Shown piece by piece: positions 1 through 10,169 of a stretch of 64,000 nucleotides of DNA. Position numbers and translations under genes: made by a program. This DNA comes from Prochlorococcus sp. AG-388-E21 (lineage in GTDB: Bacteria; Cyanobacteriota; Cyanobacteriia; PCC-6307; Cyanobiaceae): assembly GCA_003279855.1 (NCBI GenBank), contig QCGO01000004.1, positions 1-64,000 of the forward strand. The letters run 5' to 3'. Within the stretch, counting starts at the first letter, position 1. Each line of letters opens with the position of its first letter. Below the pieces are notes generated by a model that searched no databases, was not told the DNA's origin, and saw only the letters and a program-made list of their open reading frames with translations.

Positions 1-2
1 TG

Positions 3-155
3 GTTCATCTTTTGAAACCTATTTATAAAGTTCTTGAGGAAGGAAATCAATCTATGAAATGGATAAAACAGTATAAAGAAGGATTTTCCATTGAGGATAT
101 TATGAAATATGCTGTTCAGGATATGATTCAAAGTGAAGAAGAAAGAATTTTATAA
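3..155 (+). CDS. C-terminal fragment of a CDS running in from the left edge, possibly glutamate-cysteine ligase
   Basis: Frame 3 reads VHLLKPIYKVLEEGNQSMKWIKQYKEGFSIEDIMKYAVQDMIQSEEERIL*; identity is a weak recollection of cyanobacterial GshA C-termini. Confidence 0.45.
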   Translation, partial: VHLLKPIYKVLEEGNQSMKWIKQYKEGFSIEDIMKYAVQDMIQSEEERIL

Positions 156-205
156 TATAAACAAATATTTGATCCCAATATATTTACGTATGACATAATA
201 ATTAT

Positions 206-3175
206 ATGGAATCTATGAAACAGTTTAAAAATAATCATGTGGATCTTATTAGAAACAATGATCCGTTGGATAAAAATCGTGCATTGATAGAAGATTTGTG
301 GGAATCTGTATTGAGAGAAGAATGTCCTGATGATCAAGCAAATCGTTTAATACAGCTGAAGGAATTAAGTTATTCACATCAAGTTGAAGAATATAGTTCA
401 AAAAATTCTAAAAATGAAATAGTTGATATTGTTAATTCTATGGATTTAGCTGAATCAATTTCTGCAGCCAGAGCTTTTTCATTATATTTCCAGCTAGTTA
501 ATATTTTGGAACAAAGAGTTGAGGAAGATAGATATATACAGAGCTTTACTAATCAGAATGTTCAAAAATCACAAGATAATCTAGATCCATTTGCTCCTCC
601 TTTAGCAAGGCAAAATGCTCCCGTAACATTTAAAGAATTATTCTTTAGGCTTAGAAGATTAAATGTTCCTCCAGGAAAACTAGAGAAATTATTACAAGAG
701 ATGGATATCCGCTTAGTTTTTACCGCACATCCTACAGAGATAGTTAGACATACAATTAGGCATAAGCAAACCAGAGTAGCTAATCTACTGCAAAAAATAC
801 AAGTTGAAAAATTTTTAACACTTGAAGATATTAAATCTCTCAAAATACAATTAAAAGAAGAGATAAGACTTTGGTGGAGAACAGATGAGTTACATCAGTT
901 CAAACCATCAGTAATAGATGAAGTTGATTATGCACTACATTATTTTCAACAAGTTCTCTTTGATGCAATGCCTCAGTTAAGAGGGAGAATTTCTTCAGCT
1001 CTTACTGAAAATTATCCAGACGTTCAGATGCCAACTGAATCTTTTTGTACATTTGGATCTTGGGTAGGCTCTGATAGAGATGGGAATCCATCAGTTACTC
1101 CTGAAATTACTTGGAGGACTGCCTGTTACCAAAGACAATTAATGTTAGAGAGATATATCAAAGCGACCTCTAATCTTAGTGATCAACTAAGCGTCTCAAT
1201 GCAATGGAGCCAAGTAAGCTCATCTCTTTTGGAATCACTAGAAACAGATAGGGTTAAGTTTCCTGAAATTTATGAAGCAAGGGCAACAAGATATAGATCA
1301 GAGCCTTATAGATTGAAATTGAGTTATATTTTAGAAAAATTAAGATTGACCCACGAACGAAATAATTTACTAGCTGAAGGCGGATGGAAGTTATCTTTAG
1401 AAAGGGAATCTGATAACAAAAATTTAGAGCTAGTTGAAAAATTACATTATAAGTCTGTTGATGAATTTACTTATGATCTAGAATTAATAAAAAATAGTCT
1501 TAATAGTACAGATTTAACTTGTGAGGCAGTAAATAAGTTATTAACTCAGGTACATATTTTCGGCTTTTCTTTAGCAAGTTTGGATATACGTCAGGAGAGT
1601 ACTAGACATAGTGACGCAATACAAGAATTAACTAAATACCTTGAGTTGCCAAAACAATACGATCAAATGTCTGAAAAAGAGAGAATGCAATGGCTTACTG
1701 ATGAATTAAAGACAAAAAGGCCCTTGATTCCCTCTGAAGTTGACTGGAATAAAAGTACTGAAGAAACGTTCTCAGTATTTAAAATGGTCAAAAGATTACA
1801 AGAAGAATTTGGGAGTCGTATTTGTCATTCATATGTCATTTCAATGAGTCACAGTCCATCTGATTTGCTTGAAGTCCTTCTTTTGGCAAAAGAGATGGGA
1901 CTTATTGATCAAGGTTCTCAGAAATCGACATTGCTGGTCGTCCCTCTTTTTGAAACAGTTGAAGATCTCCAAAGAGCTCCGGAAGTAATGGAGCAATTAT
2001 TTCAATTAGATTTTTATAAATCACTATTACCAAAAGTTGGAGAAAGTTTTAAACCTCTCCAAGAGTTAATGTTAGGTTATTCAGATAGCAATAAAGATTC
2101 AGGATTCTTATCTAGCAACTGGGAAATTCATAGAGCTCAAATTGCTCTTCAAAATCTTTCAAGCAACAATAATATACTTTTAAGACTTTTTCACGGTAGG
2201 GGAGGTTCTGTAGGAAGAGGAGGAGGTCCTGCTTATCAAGCGATATTGGCTCAACCAAGTGGGACGCTCAAAGGCAGAATAAAAATTACAGAACAAGGGG
2301 AGGTTTTGGCTTCTAAATATAGTCTTCCTGAATTGGCTTTATATAATTTGGAGACTGTCACAACAGCAGTTATTCAGAATAGTTTGGTTATCAACAGACT
2401 TGATGCTACCCCAGAATGGAATGACTTAATGACTAGGTTGGCAGAAACATCCAGAATTCAATATAGAAAATTAGTACATGAGAATCCAAATTTGCTAACT
2501 TTTTTTCAAGAGGTCACTCCAATTGAAGAAATTAGTAAATTACAAATATCAAGTAGACCAGCAAGAAGAAAAAAAGGCGCAAAGGATTTATCAAGTTTAA
2601 GAGCAATCCCCTGGGTCTTTGGATGGACACAGAGTAGATTTCTTTTGCCAAGCTGGTTTGGAGTTGGTACGGCTTTATCCGTGGAATTAAAATCAGATCC
2701 AAAGCAAATTGAATTACTAAGAGTACTTCATCAAAGATGGCCCTTTTTTAGAATGCTCATATCTAAGGTAGAAATGACATTATCTAAAGTTGATTTAGAA
2801 GTAGCGAAATATTATGTTGACACACTTGGAAGTAAAGAAAATTCAAAGTCGTTTGAAGAGATTTTTGATGTTATCTCTAAAGAATATAATCTTACTAAAT
2901 CTTTAGTGCTTGAAATAACTGGTAAAAGTAAGCTTCTAGAATCTGATAAAGACCTAAGATCATCTGTTAACTTAAGAAATAAAACTATTATTCCTTTGGG
3001 GTTTTTACAAGTCTCACTTTTAAGAAGACTTCGAGATCAAACAAGACAACCACCAATTAGTGAGTTTCTGGAGGATAGGATTGAGTCTAAAAGAGCTTAT
3101 AGTCGTAGTGAATTATTAAGAGGAGCACTTTTAACAATTAATGGAATTGCGGCAGGGATGAGAAATACAGGATAA
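206..3175 (+). CDS. ppc: Phosphoenolpyruvate carboxylase
   Basis: 989 aa with classic PEPC motifs [53 protein letters not shown] and terminal NTG. Confidence 0.97.
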   Translation: MESMKQFKNNHVDLIRNNDPLDKNRALIEDLWESVLREECPDDQANRLIQLKELSYSHQVEEYSSKNSKNEIVDIVNSMDLAESISAARAFSLYFQLVNILEQRVEEDRYIQSFTNQNVQKSQDNLDPFAPPLARQNAPVTFKELFFRLRRLNVPPGKLEKLLQEMDIRLVFTAHPTEIVRHTIRHKQTRVANLLQKIQVEKFLTLEDIKSLKIQLKEEIRLWWRTDELHQFKPSVIDEVDYALHYFQQVLFDAMPQLRGRISSALTENYPDVQMPTESFCTFGSWVGSDRDGNPSVTPEITWRTACYQRQLMLERYIKATSNLSDQLSVSMQWSQVSSSLLESLETDRVKFPEIYEARATRYRSEPYRLKLSYILEKLRLTHERNNLLAEGGWKLSLERESDNKNLELVEKLHYKSVDEFTYDLELIKNSLNSTDLTCEAVNKLLTQVHIFGFSLASLDIRQESTRHSDAIQELTKYLELPKQYDQMSEKERMQWLTDELKTKRPLIPSEVDWNKSTEETFSVFKMVKRLQEEFGSRICHSYVISMSHSPSDLLEVLLLAKEMGLIDQGSQKSTLLVVPLFETVEDLQRAPEVMEQLFQLDFYKSLLPKVGESFKPLQELMLGYSDSNKDSGFLSSNWEIHRAQIALQNLSSNNNILLRLFHGRGGSVGRGGGPAYQAILAQPSGTLKGRIKITEQGEVLASKYSLPELALYNLETVTTAVIQNSLVINRLDATPEWNDLMTRLAETSRIQYRKLVHENPNLLTFFQEVTPIEEISKLQISSRPARRKKGAKDLSSLRAIPWVFGWTQSRFLLPSWFGVGTALSVELKSDPKQIELLRVLHQRWPFFRMLISKVEMTLSKVDLEVAKYYVDTLGSKENSKSFEEIFDVISKEYNLTKSLVLEITGKSKLLESDKDLRSSVNLRNKTIIPLGFLQVSLLRRLRDQTRQPPISEFLEDRIESKRAYSRSELLRGALLTINGIAAGMRNTG

Positions 3176-3178
3176 TCA

Positions 3179-3625
3179 TTGCAATATTTTTCTAAAAAAA
3201 AACTAATTCTTCCAGAGGGTTATTTTATAAATTCTTCACAAGTTCCAACTGCTAAGGATTTAAATAGACTTTTGATAAATAGTGGTTGTGAGTCATTTCC
3301 TACGCAAAAGATATCTCTTGCTATTGAGAATAGTGATTTTTTCTTCACGATTCAAAATGAATCTAAAAATAAGCTCTATGGTTTTGTAAGGGTCACCTCA
3401 GATAGAGGACTCAACGCTAACTTATGGAATCTAAGCGCTGAAAAAGGTAATAATCAAAATCTTTTTTACTCAATATTACTTCAAGTGACTCTTGAAAAAA
3501 TAAATAGGGAAATGCCAGGATGTAGTATTTCTGTTCAAGCTCCAGTATCTTCATTTAAAAGTTTAGAAGACAGTGGATTTATTCTAGATCCAAATGGTAT
3601 TAGGGTAATGGGCTTTAAACTTTAA
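3179..3625 (+). CDS. Conserved hypothetical protein, possibly GNAT-like
   Basis: 148 aa ORF (TTG start) between ppc and a tRNA gene; weak GNAT-like C-terminus. Confidence 0.55.
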   Translation: MQYFSKKKLILPEGYFINSSQVPTAKDLNRLLINSGCESFPTQKISLAIENSDFFFTIQNESKNKLYGFVRVTSDRGLNANLWNLSAEKGNNQNLFYSILLQVTLEKINREMPGCSISVQAPVSSFKSLEDSGFILDPNGIRVMGFKL

Positions 3626-3636
3626 ATCTTTTATGA

Positions 3637-3710
3637 CGAGCATGGAGGGAGTCGAACCCCCGACTCTCAGAACCGGAATCTGATGCTCTATCCAACTGAG
3701 CTACATGCTC
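3637..3710 (-). tRNA. tRNA-Arg (anticodon CCG)
   Basis: Minus strand GAGCATGTAGCTCAGTTGGATAGAGCATCAGATTCCGGTTCTGAGAGTCGGGGGTTCGACTCCCTCCATGCTC folds as a cloverleaf; anticodon loop TTCCGGT. Confidence 0.93.
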
Positions 3711-3777
3711 TTAATTTTTCAATTTCTTTAAAGAAATTCTAAATATTTTAAATTTAGCTAATTTAACTAAGGAATGC

Positions 3778-4875
3778 ATTAAAAAAATTTTTTTAAATAA
3801 CTTAAAAATTAATAATTTTCGAAATCATAAAAATTTTGAGATCGACCTTAGTGAGCAAAGAGCTATTGTTCTTGGTTGTAATGGTGTTGGCAAGTCAAAT
3901 TTACTTGAATCTGTAGAAGTTCTTAGTCAATTAAAATCTAATAGAGCATTAAGTGATAAAGATTTAATAGAAAACGATAGTGATATGGCAGCTATTTTTG
4001 GTCAAATTGATTTCACTGATAATTTGAAAGTGAATTTATTTAGGAAAGGAGCTAAAAAGATTTATGTTAATGATACTTTATTGAAAAAGCAGACTGAAAT
4101 ACAAAATTATATTAGGAGTGTATGTTTCTGTTCTAATGATATTTATATTGTCAAAAGTGAACCTGGTTACAGAAGATCTTGGATTGATAAAGTTGTATCT
4201 CAGCTTGAACCAGTATATGTAGAGCTGATTCATAGATTTAATAGACTTTTAAAACAACGAAGTCATTTTTGGCGTTCAGAAAGCTTTCAAAAAGATATAT
4301 CTTCAGAAGTTATTGAAAGTTTTGATATTCAAATGTCATTAATTAGTACAAGAATTTTTAGAAGGAGAAGGAGAGCTTTATCAAAAATTAAACCATATGT
4401 TGAATATTGGCATAATCATTTAAGTAAATCCAGAGAGCAAATTGGTATAAATTATCTTTCTGGTTTAGAAAATATCAATCAAGAAGAAGAAGAAGAAGTC
4501 ATAAGTAGGAAAATAGTGGAACAACTGCAAAAGCAAAGGTCATTAGAGGCGGTAACTGGCAAATGTAATTTTGGTCCTCATCGTGATGATATAGAGTTTC
4601 TGATTAATAATATCTCCATAAGAAAGTATGGATCATCAGGTCAGCAAAGGACTTTTATTTTGGCTTTAAAAATGGCCGAACTGGATTTATTACGTAATAT
4701 GATTAATTTACCTCCTCTTCTTATATTGGATGACGTTTTGGCTGAGCTTGATATCACTAGACAAAATTTATTACTGAATTCGGTAGGGAAAGATAGTCAA
4801 TGTTTTATAAGTGCAACGCATTTGGATAAATTCAATCAATCTTTTTTAAGCTCTTCACAAATGATATACTTGTAA
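3778..4875 (+). CDS. recF: DNA replication/repair protein RecF with probable non-ATG start
   Basis: Upstream of the tracked ORF (3985) the same frame encodes IKKIFLNNLKINNFRNHKNFEIDLSEQRAIVLGCNGVGKSNLLES, with the Walker A. C-terminal region has GKCNFGPHRDD and SSGQQRTFILALKMAE..LLILDDVLAELD. ATT at 3778 follows AAGGA. Confidence 0.8.
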   Translation: MKKIFLNNLKINNFRNHKNFEIDLSEQRAIVLGCNGVGKSNLLESVEVLSQLKSNRALSDKDLIENDSDMAAIFGQIDFTDNLKVNLFRKGAKKIYVNDTLLKKQTEIQNYIRSVCFCSNDIYIVKSEPGYRRSWIDKVVSQLEPVYVELIHRFNRLLKQRSHFWRSESFQKDISSEVIESFDIQMSLISTRIFRRRRRALSKIKPYVEYWHNHLSKSREQIGINYLSGLENINQEEEEEVISRKIVEQLQKQRSLEAVTGKCNFGPHRDDIEFLINNISIRKYGSSGQQRTFILALKMAELDLLRNMINLPPLLILDDVLAELDITRQNLLLNSVGKDSQCFISATHLDKFNQSFLSSSQMIYL

Positions 4876-4924
4876 ATAAATTTAGTAATTTTTAGTTAAT
4901 CTATAATTCAAGTACAGTTGATTA

Positions 4925-5353
4925 ATGGAAGTTCCCAAAAAAATTCAAACTTTCAAAGCACTAAATGATGAGAAGAAATTAATTAATAACAGTAAGCATT
5001 TTTTGTTAGAACTATATAGATGTGATTACGAAAAATTAAATGACGAATCTTTTTTGCGATGTATGTTAAATAATGCTGCCAAATTAGCTAATGCAACAGT
5101 TTTGAATCTAATAAGTAATAAATTTGAACCTCAGGGAGTTACAGCAATTGCTTTACTAGCTGAATCGCATATTTCAATACATTCATGGCCTGAAGCACAT
5201 TATTCGGCAGTGGATATTTTTACATGCGGTCAAAATATGAAGCCAGAAATATCTTGTAAATACTTAATTCAAGCTTTAAAGGCTAAAGAACATCTCTTGC
5301 GTATAATTGATAGAAATCCACCTTCAGAAGTCTATAGTCAAATAAAAAAATAA
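4925..5353 (+). CDS. speD: S-adenosylmethionine decarboxylase proenzyme
   Basis: LAESHISIHSWPEAHYSAVDIFTCG self-cleavage motif of bacterial SpeD. Confidence 0.93.
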   Translation: MEVPKKIQTFKALNDEKKLINNSKHFLLELYRCDYEKLNDESFLRCMLNNAAKLANATVLNLISNKFEPQGVTAIALLAESHISIHSWPEAHYSAVDIFTCGQNMKPEISCKYLIQALKAKEHLLRIIDRNPPSEVYSQIKK

Positions 5354-5368
5354 ATTAAATGTTGAAAC

Positions 5369-6193
5369 TTATCTATTTAGCTTGCCGCTTATTAAACCCT
5401 CAAGATCCAAGCTTGTGCAATTGAATCCTAGATTAGAGAAATAGTTAACTAATTCATTAAAATCATATTCTTTACAAAATATTTGTAATTCATTTTTGGG
5501 AATTTCAATTCTTGCTGTTGAACCATGACATCTAACTCTGACTTCTGATATGCTCCCTTTCTTAATATATTCTTCAGCTTTTTCTACCATGTTTAGTCTT
5601 TCATTTGTTATTTGATTTCCATAAGGAAATCTTGATGATAAACAAGGTTGAGCAGGTTTATCCCACCAAGGGAATCCCAATGCTCGTGATATATCCCTTA
5701 TATCTTTTTTTGTAAACTTAAATAACGCTAAGGGAGATAAAACTCCTGCTTCTTTAGCTGCTTGAATCCCAGGCCTGTAATCGTTAAGATCGTCAAGATT
5801 AACTCCGTCACAGACAATTTTGTAATTAAGTTTTTTAGATAAAAATGTAGTGTGTTTGTGAAGCTCTTTTTTGCATGCATAACATCTATTTTTAGGATTT
5901 TCACTATAACTTGATTGATCTAATTCTGAAGTCTCAATTTCTAAATGTTGTATGCCAATCCATCTTGCTTGAGTTTTTGCCTCTTCAAGTAATGTTTTAG
6001 CTAATGCGGGTGAAACTCCTGTAATTGCGATCGCATTGCTTCCTAATTGCTCAAACGCCAAAGAGGCTACCAATGTACTATCAACTCCGCCTGAATAAGC
6101 CACGCAAACGCTATTGAGATTTTTAATAAAATTTCTAATTTCCTTTAGTTTTTCATTTTGTTCATCAGAGAGGATTTCAAGTTGATAGAACAT
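5369..6193 (-). CDS. larE: LarE-like PP-loop ATPase/sulfur transferase
   Basis: VAYSGGVDSTLVASLA PP-loop, RCYACKKELH and QPCLSSRFPYG motifs of the LarE family. Confidence 0.8.
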   Translation of the reverse strand: MFYQLEILSDEQNEKLKEIRNFIKNLNSVCVAYSGGVDSTLVASLAFEQLGSNAIAITGVSPALAKTLLEEAKTQARWIGIQHLEIETSELDQSSYSENPKNRCYACKKELHKHTTFLSKKLNYKIVCDGVNLDDLNDYRPGIQAAKEAGVLSPLALFKFTKKDIRDISRALGFPWWDKPAQPCLSSRFPYGNQITNERLNMVEKAEEYIKKGSISEVRVRCHGSTARIEIPKNELQIFCKEYDFNELVNYFSNLGFNCTSLDLEGLISGKLNR

Positions 6194-6302
6194 ATGACTG
6201 TTATTAAAATTTAAATTAAGATATGAATAGGTTGAGTTTATTATTAAAGTTTTAATAATATTATTAACTATATCCTAGATTAAATTTACTCACTTTTCTC
6301 AA

Positions 6303-7463
6303 TTGACAAACACTGGTAGAAATAGAGGTATTGGTATTGTTACCGCAAGTGACAGTCAAGAAAGATCCAAAGGTCAATTACATATTTACGATGGGGAAGG
6401 AAAAGGAAAAAGTCAGGCTGCCTTGGGAGTGGTACTTAGAACAATAGGTTTAGGGATATGTGAAAAGAAACAGTCTAGAGTTTTATTGCTTAGATTCTTA
6501 AAAGGCCCTGAGAGGTCATATGATGAAGACTCTGCAATAGAAGCATTACAAAGAGGTTTTCCTCACTTGATTGACCATGTAAGGACTGGGAGATCTGAAT
6601 TTTTTAATGCTGATCAAGTAACAAAATCTGATATTACTGAGGCTGAGAGAGGTTGGAATATTGCTAAAGGAGCAATTGCTAGTTCCCTTTATTCTGTCGT
6701 TGTTCTTGATGAATTGAATCCTGTTTTGGATTTAGGGATGCTTAATATTGAGGAAGTGGTTAATTCACTTCAAAATCGACCTGATGATTTGGAAATAATT
6801 ATTACAGGAAGAGCAGCACCTTCTTCATTGATATGCATATCTCAACTTCATTCAGAAATGAGATCCCGCTTAAGAGGGGATTTTAATAAATCTCATAGAA
6901 AAATGAATAATTCTGGTGGTATTGAAGTTTATACTGGCGAAGGCAAAGGTAAATCCACAAGTGCATTGGGTAAAGCTTTGCAAGCTATCGGTAAAGGAAT
7001 ATCTCAAGATAAAAGTCATAGAGTTTTAATATTACAATGGCTAAAAGGTGGTAATGGTTATACCGAAGATGCTGCAATAGAAGCTTTGAGAGAGAGTTAC
7101 CCACATTTAGTCGACCACCTACGTTCTGGGAGAGATGCCATAGTTTGGAGGGGGCAACAACAGCCAATTGATTATGTTGAAGCTGAACGAGCATGGGAAA
7201 TTGCAAAAGCGGCTATTTTGAGTGGTTTATATAAAACTATTATTTTGGATGAATTAAATCCAACTGTTGATTTAGAACTTTTACCTGTTGAATCTATATA
7301 TCAAACTCTCATAAAAAAACCTGCAGATACAGAAGTTGTTATTACTGGGAGATGTAAAAATGAACCATCATACTTTCAATTAGCGGATGTATATTCTGAA
7401 ATGGTTTGTCATAAGCATTACGCAAATCTTGGAGTTGATTTAAAGAGAGGTGTGGATTATTAA
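6303..7463 (+). CDS. cobO: Tandem-domain cob(I)alamin adenosyltransferase (CobO/BtuR family)
   Basis: Two homologous halves, each with GEGKGKS (P-loop), an EALxxxxPHLxDHxRxGR block and VLDELNP/ILDELNP. Confidence 0.75.
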   Translation: MTNTGRNRGIGIVTASDSQERSKGQLHIYDGEGKGKSQAALGVVLRTIGLGICEKKQSRVLLLRFLKGPERSYDEDSAIEALQRGFPHLIDHVRTGRSEFFNADQVTKSDITEAERGWNIAKGAIASSLYSVVVLDELNPVLDLGMLNIEEVVNSLQNRPDDLEIIITGRAAPSSLICISQLHSEMRSRLRGDFNKSHRKMNNSGGIEVYTGEGKGKSTSALGKALQAIGKGISQDKSHRVLILQWLKGGNGYTEDAAIEALRESYPHLVDHLRSGRDAIVWRGQQQPIDYVEAERAWEIAKAAILSGLYKTIILDELNPTVDLELLPVESIYQTLIKKPADTEVVITGRCKNEPSYFQLADVYSEMVCHKHYANLGVDLKRGVDY

Positions 7464-7478
7464 ATTTTTTTTAAAGAA

Positions 7479-8627
7479 TTAACCTATTAGTATTTGATTG
7501 ATTCTTTTAATTCCCCCTTCTATAGATTTTGAGGGAATACTAAATTTCATCAAAATCTTTGATGCTTTTTCTGAACGTATTCCTAATTGGCACAATGTAA
7601 AAATTTCTTTAACTAAACTTTCTCGTTTAATAAATTCTAGGTGAGACTTTTGTTCGAGATTATTGATGGGTATAGATATCGAACCTTTTATAGAGCATTT
7701 ATTAAACTCTTCTTTTTCTCTAACATCAATTAAAAGTATTTTATTTACTTTTGTTTTGTATAGAGTATTAAATTCTTTAGCGTTAATTTTATTGATTTTA
7801 ATATTATCCTGGCATTCTATGTCTTTGTAAAAATCTCTATATTGAGAAAGGTTTTTAATATTTTTATTTAACTTGTCAGATTTTAAATTTAAAGTTTTTA
7901 TATTCATATTTAGTAGATCAAAAATCATAATCTTGCCGTCTAGAATCTTCCCTTTTTTTAGAATAATTTTTATTATCTCATTGACTTGTAAAATCCCTAT
8001 AAGACCGGTTGAAACTCCTACAACCCCGAACTCTTCACAGCTTGGAATATTATTTTTTACAGGGGATTCTGGTATTAAGTCTCTTAAATTAGGACTCTTT
8101 CTATTTAGATTGAAGACACTTATTTGGCCCTCAAAACCCTGAACACTTCCAAAAACTAAAGTCTTATTAAGCATTAAACAGGCATCGTTTATTAAATATC
8201 GAGTACCAAAGTTATCTGAACAATCACAAATAATATCAAAGTCTTGAAGGATTTCAATAACATTTTCGGAATTTATTCTTTCACTAAATGTTAATACTTC
8301 AATATTAGGATTAAATCTTTTAATTCTTTCTTGGGCAGAATTAATTTTTAAATTTCCAACCGTATTTGTTTCATGAATTATTTGTCTTTGTAGATTCGAC
8401 TTCTCAACTTGATCATTATCAACTATTCCAATTCTTCCTACTCCTGCAGCGGCAAGATAAAGTAAAACTGAAGAACCCAGTCCGCCTGCTCCAATACATA
8501 CAACTGAACTACTTTTTAGTTTTAATTGTCCTTTAAATCCTATTTCTTTTAATGATAGATGCTTTTCGTATCTTTCCTTTTCATCTAAAGATAAGAAATC
8601 AGAATTTAGATCAGCTGATATTGCCAT
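7479..8627 (-). CDS. moeB: ThiF/MoeB-type adenylyltransferase with C-terminal rhodanese domain
   Basis: IGAGGLGSSVLLYLAAAGVGRIGIVDND..SNLQRQIIH; C-terminal ILLIDVREKEEFNKCSIKGSISIP..LCQLGIRSEKA. Confidence 0.88.
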   Translation of the reverse strand: MAISADLNSDFLSLDEKERYEKHLSLKEIGFKGQLKLKSSSVVCIGAGGLGSSVLLYLAAAGVGRIGIVDNDQVEKSNLQRQIIHETNTVGNLKINSAQERIKRFNPNIEVLTFSERINSENVIEILQDFDIICDCSDNFGTRYLINDACLMLNKTLVFGSVQGFEGQISVFNLNRKSPNLRDLIPESPVKNNIPSCEEFGVVGVSTGLIGILQVNEIIKIILKKGKILDGKIMIFDLLNMNIKTLNLKSDKLNKNIKNLSQYRDFYKDIECQDNIKINKINAKEFNTLYKTKVNKILLIDVREKEEFNKCSIKGSISIPINNLEQKSHLEFIKRESLVKEIFTLCQLGIRSEKASKILMKFSIPSKSIEGGIKRINQILIG

Positions 8628-8913
8628 TTTTTATTACAAAGAATAATCTATGAAAATATAATAATTTAAATAATAATCTTAGTCTTTTTATTTTTTATGT
8701 TGATGAAGTTTTTAAGTGTTTTTTGTTAGAACAAGATGATATTGTGAAGTTTTTGTAAATAAAATTTTGGGCGAAATATCTTAAAACTTTACCAGTATCA
8801 ATATATTTTGCAGAATACAAAATGTTTCGGTTCGGAATTATGCATAACAAAAAGGTAGTCAACAGACAATTTTTCCGATACTGTCTGGTTCATATATTAA
8901 GTTGACTGAATTC

Positions 8914-9279
8914 ATGAGTGATAACACTCCTGAGTCAAATCAAGACTCCGGCTCCGAAACAAACTCTGTAAGTAAAAGCTTTTCAGAGAAGTATTCTGAT
9001 GTAATGGGAAAAATCAATGAAACACTTGGAACTATTGATTGGACCCAAATGGGAAAATATGGTAAAGCAGCAGGCATAATTGCTGTCGTAGTTATCGCTC
9101 AAATAATAATTAAAGTTATTATTGACACGATTAATTTTTTCCCAATTCTACCTGGGCTACTAGAATTACTAGGAGTAGTGGTTGTAGGTCAATGGAGTTG
9201 GCAAAATCTCCGTACAAGTGAAAATCGTGAAGCAGTTCTAGAAAAGGTTCAAAATCTCAAAAAAACATATTTAGGATAA
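8914..9279 (+). CDS. CAAD-domain (CURT1-like) thylakoid membrane protein
   Basis: C-terminal amphipathic/TM arrangement KAAGIIAVVVIAQIIIKVIIDTINFFPILPGLLELLGVVVVGQWSWQNL..R; ATG at 8914 preferred over TTG at 8902. Confidence 0.75.
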   Translation: MSDNTPESNQDSGSETNSVSKSFSEKYSDVMGKINETLGTIDWTQMGKYGKAAGIIAVVVIAQIIIKVIIDTINFFPILPGLLELLGVVVVGQWSWQNLRTSENREAVLEKVQNLKKTYLG

Positions 9280-9286
9280 AGTTAAT

Positions 9287-10165
9287 TTACATATTCAATA
9301 TATTCCTGATGTAGCTCTGGACTTGATGACAATATGAACCACCAAACATATTGGCATGATTTAATATGTGATAAAAATTATAAATGATAGTTCTTTTTTC
9401 ATAACCTTTTTTAATTGGAATAATTTTATGGTAATTTTCATAAAATTCATTTTGAAAATTACCAAATAATCTGGTCATAGCAATATCTACTTCGCAATCT
9501 GCCCACCAAGATGCAGGGTCAAATATTACTCCTTTATTCATAACAGTTACTCCGATATTTCCCGCCCATAAATCACCATGAACAAGAGATTTCATTGGTT
9601 CATGGTCAAATAGTACTGATTCAATTTTTGACTTTATTTTATTTTTAATATCAATTTCTAAAAAATCTTTTTCTAAGAGTGCTAATTGAGGCTCAATTCT
9701 TAAATTAATAAAACATCTAATCCAATTCTTTTCCCATCCTTTTTTTTGATTTGTGGTTCCAATATAACCATGAATGGGATATCCAAAACATGGTTGATTG
9801 AATTTATTTGATTCAAGATGCATTTCTCCTAAACCTCTTCCTAATTTTTCCTGATCACTATTCGTCATATCTATCCATTCCAATAATAAAAGTTCTACAT
9901 TATTAACCTCTAAGTAGGAAATGATTTTAGGAACGATTAAGTTTTCATAATTAATATATTTTTGTAGATTCTTAAGGCAAGATTTTTCAAATTCTAGAAA
10001 TCTTTCTTCTCTCGCATTTCTTTTAAGAAAGAATTTGGCATTTTTAAATTCTATTTGCCACGACTCATGAATATCTCCCCCAAAAACTTGTTTTATACTT
10101 TGTGGTGATCCTTCACCTAATTGATCACAAATTTCGTTAAGTTCATTATGTGGTATTTTTTGCAT
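9287..10165 (-). CDS. Fructosamine kinase family protein
   Basis: SLVHGDLWAGNIGV, IFDPASWWADCEVDIAMTRLFGNF motifs of the fructosamine kinase/aminoglycoside phosphotransferase fold. Confidence 0.88.
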   Translation of the reverse strand: MQKIPHNELNEICDQLGEGSPQSIKQVFGGDIHESWQIEFKNAKFFLKRNAREERFLEFEKSCLKNLQKYINYENLIVPKIISYLEVNNVELLLLEWIDMTNSDQEKLGRGLGEMHLESNKFNQPCFGYPIHGYIGTTNQKKGWEKNWIRCFINLRIEPQLALLEKDFLEIDIKNKIKSKIESVLFDHEPMKSLVHGDLWAGNIGVTVMNKGVIFDPASWWADCEVDIAMTRLFGNFQNEFYENYHKIIPIKKGYEKRTIIYNFYHILNHANMFGGSYCHQVQSYIRNILNM

Positions 10166-10169
10166 TTAA

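Noticed and set aside
562-843. Minus-strand ORF inside ppc
   Set aside because: Entirely antisense to a well-supported PEPC gene, with low-complexity Ser/Leu/Phe-rich translation; shadow ORF.
4477-4498. GAA trinucleotide run in recF as a phase-variation tract
   Set aside because: In-frame Glu repeat; length changes would not shift the frame.
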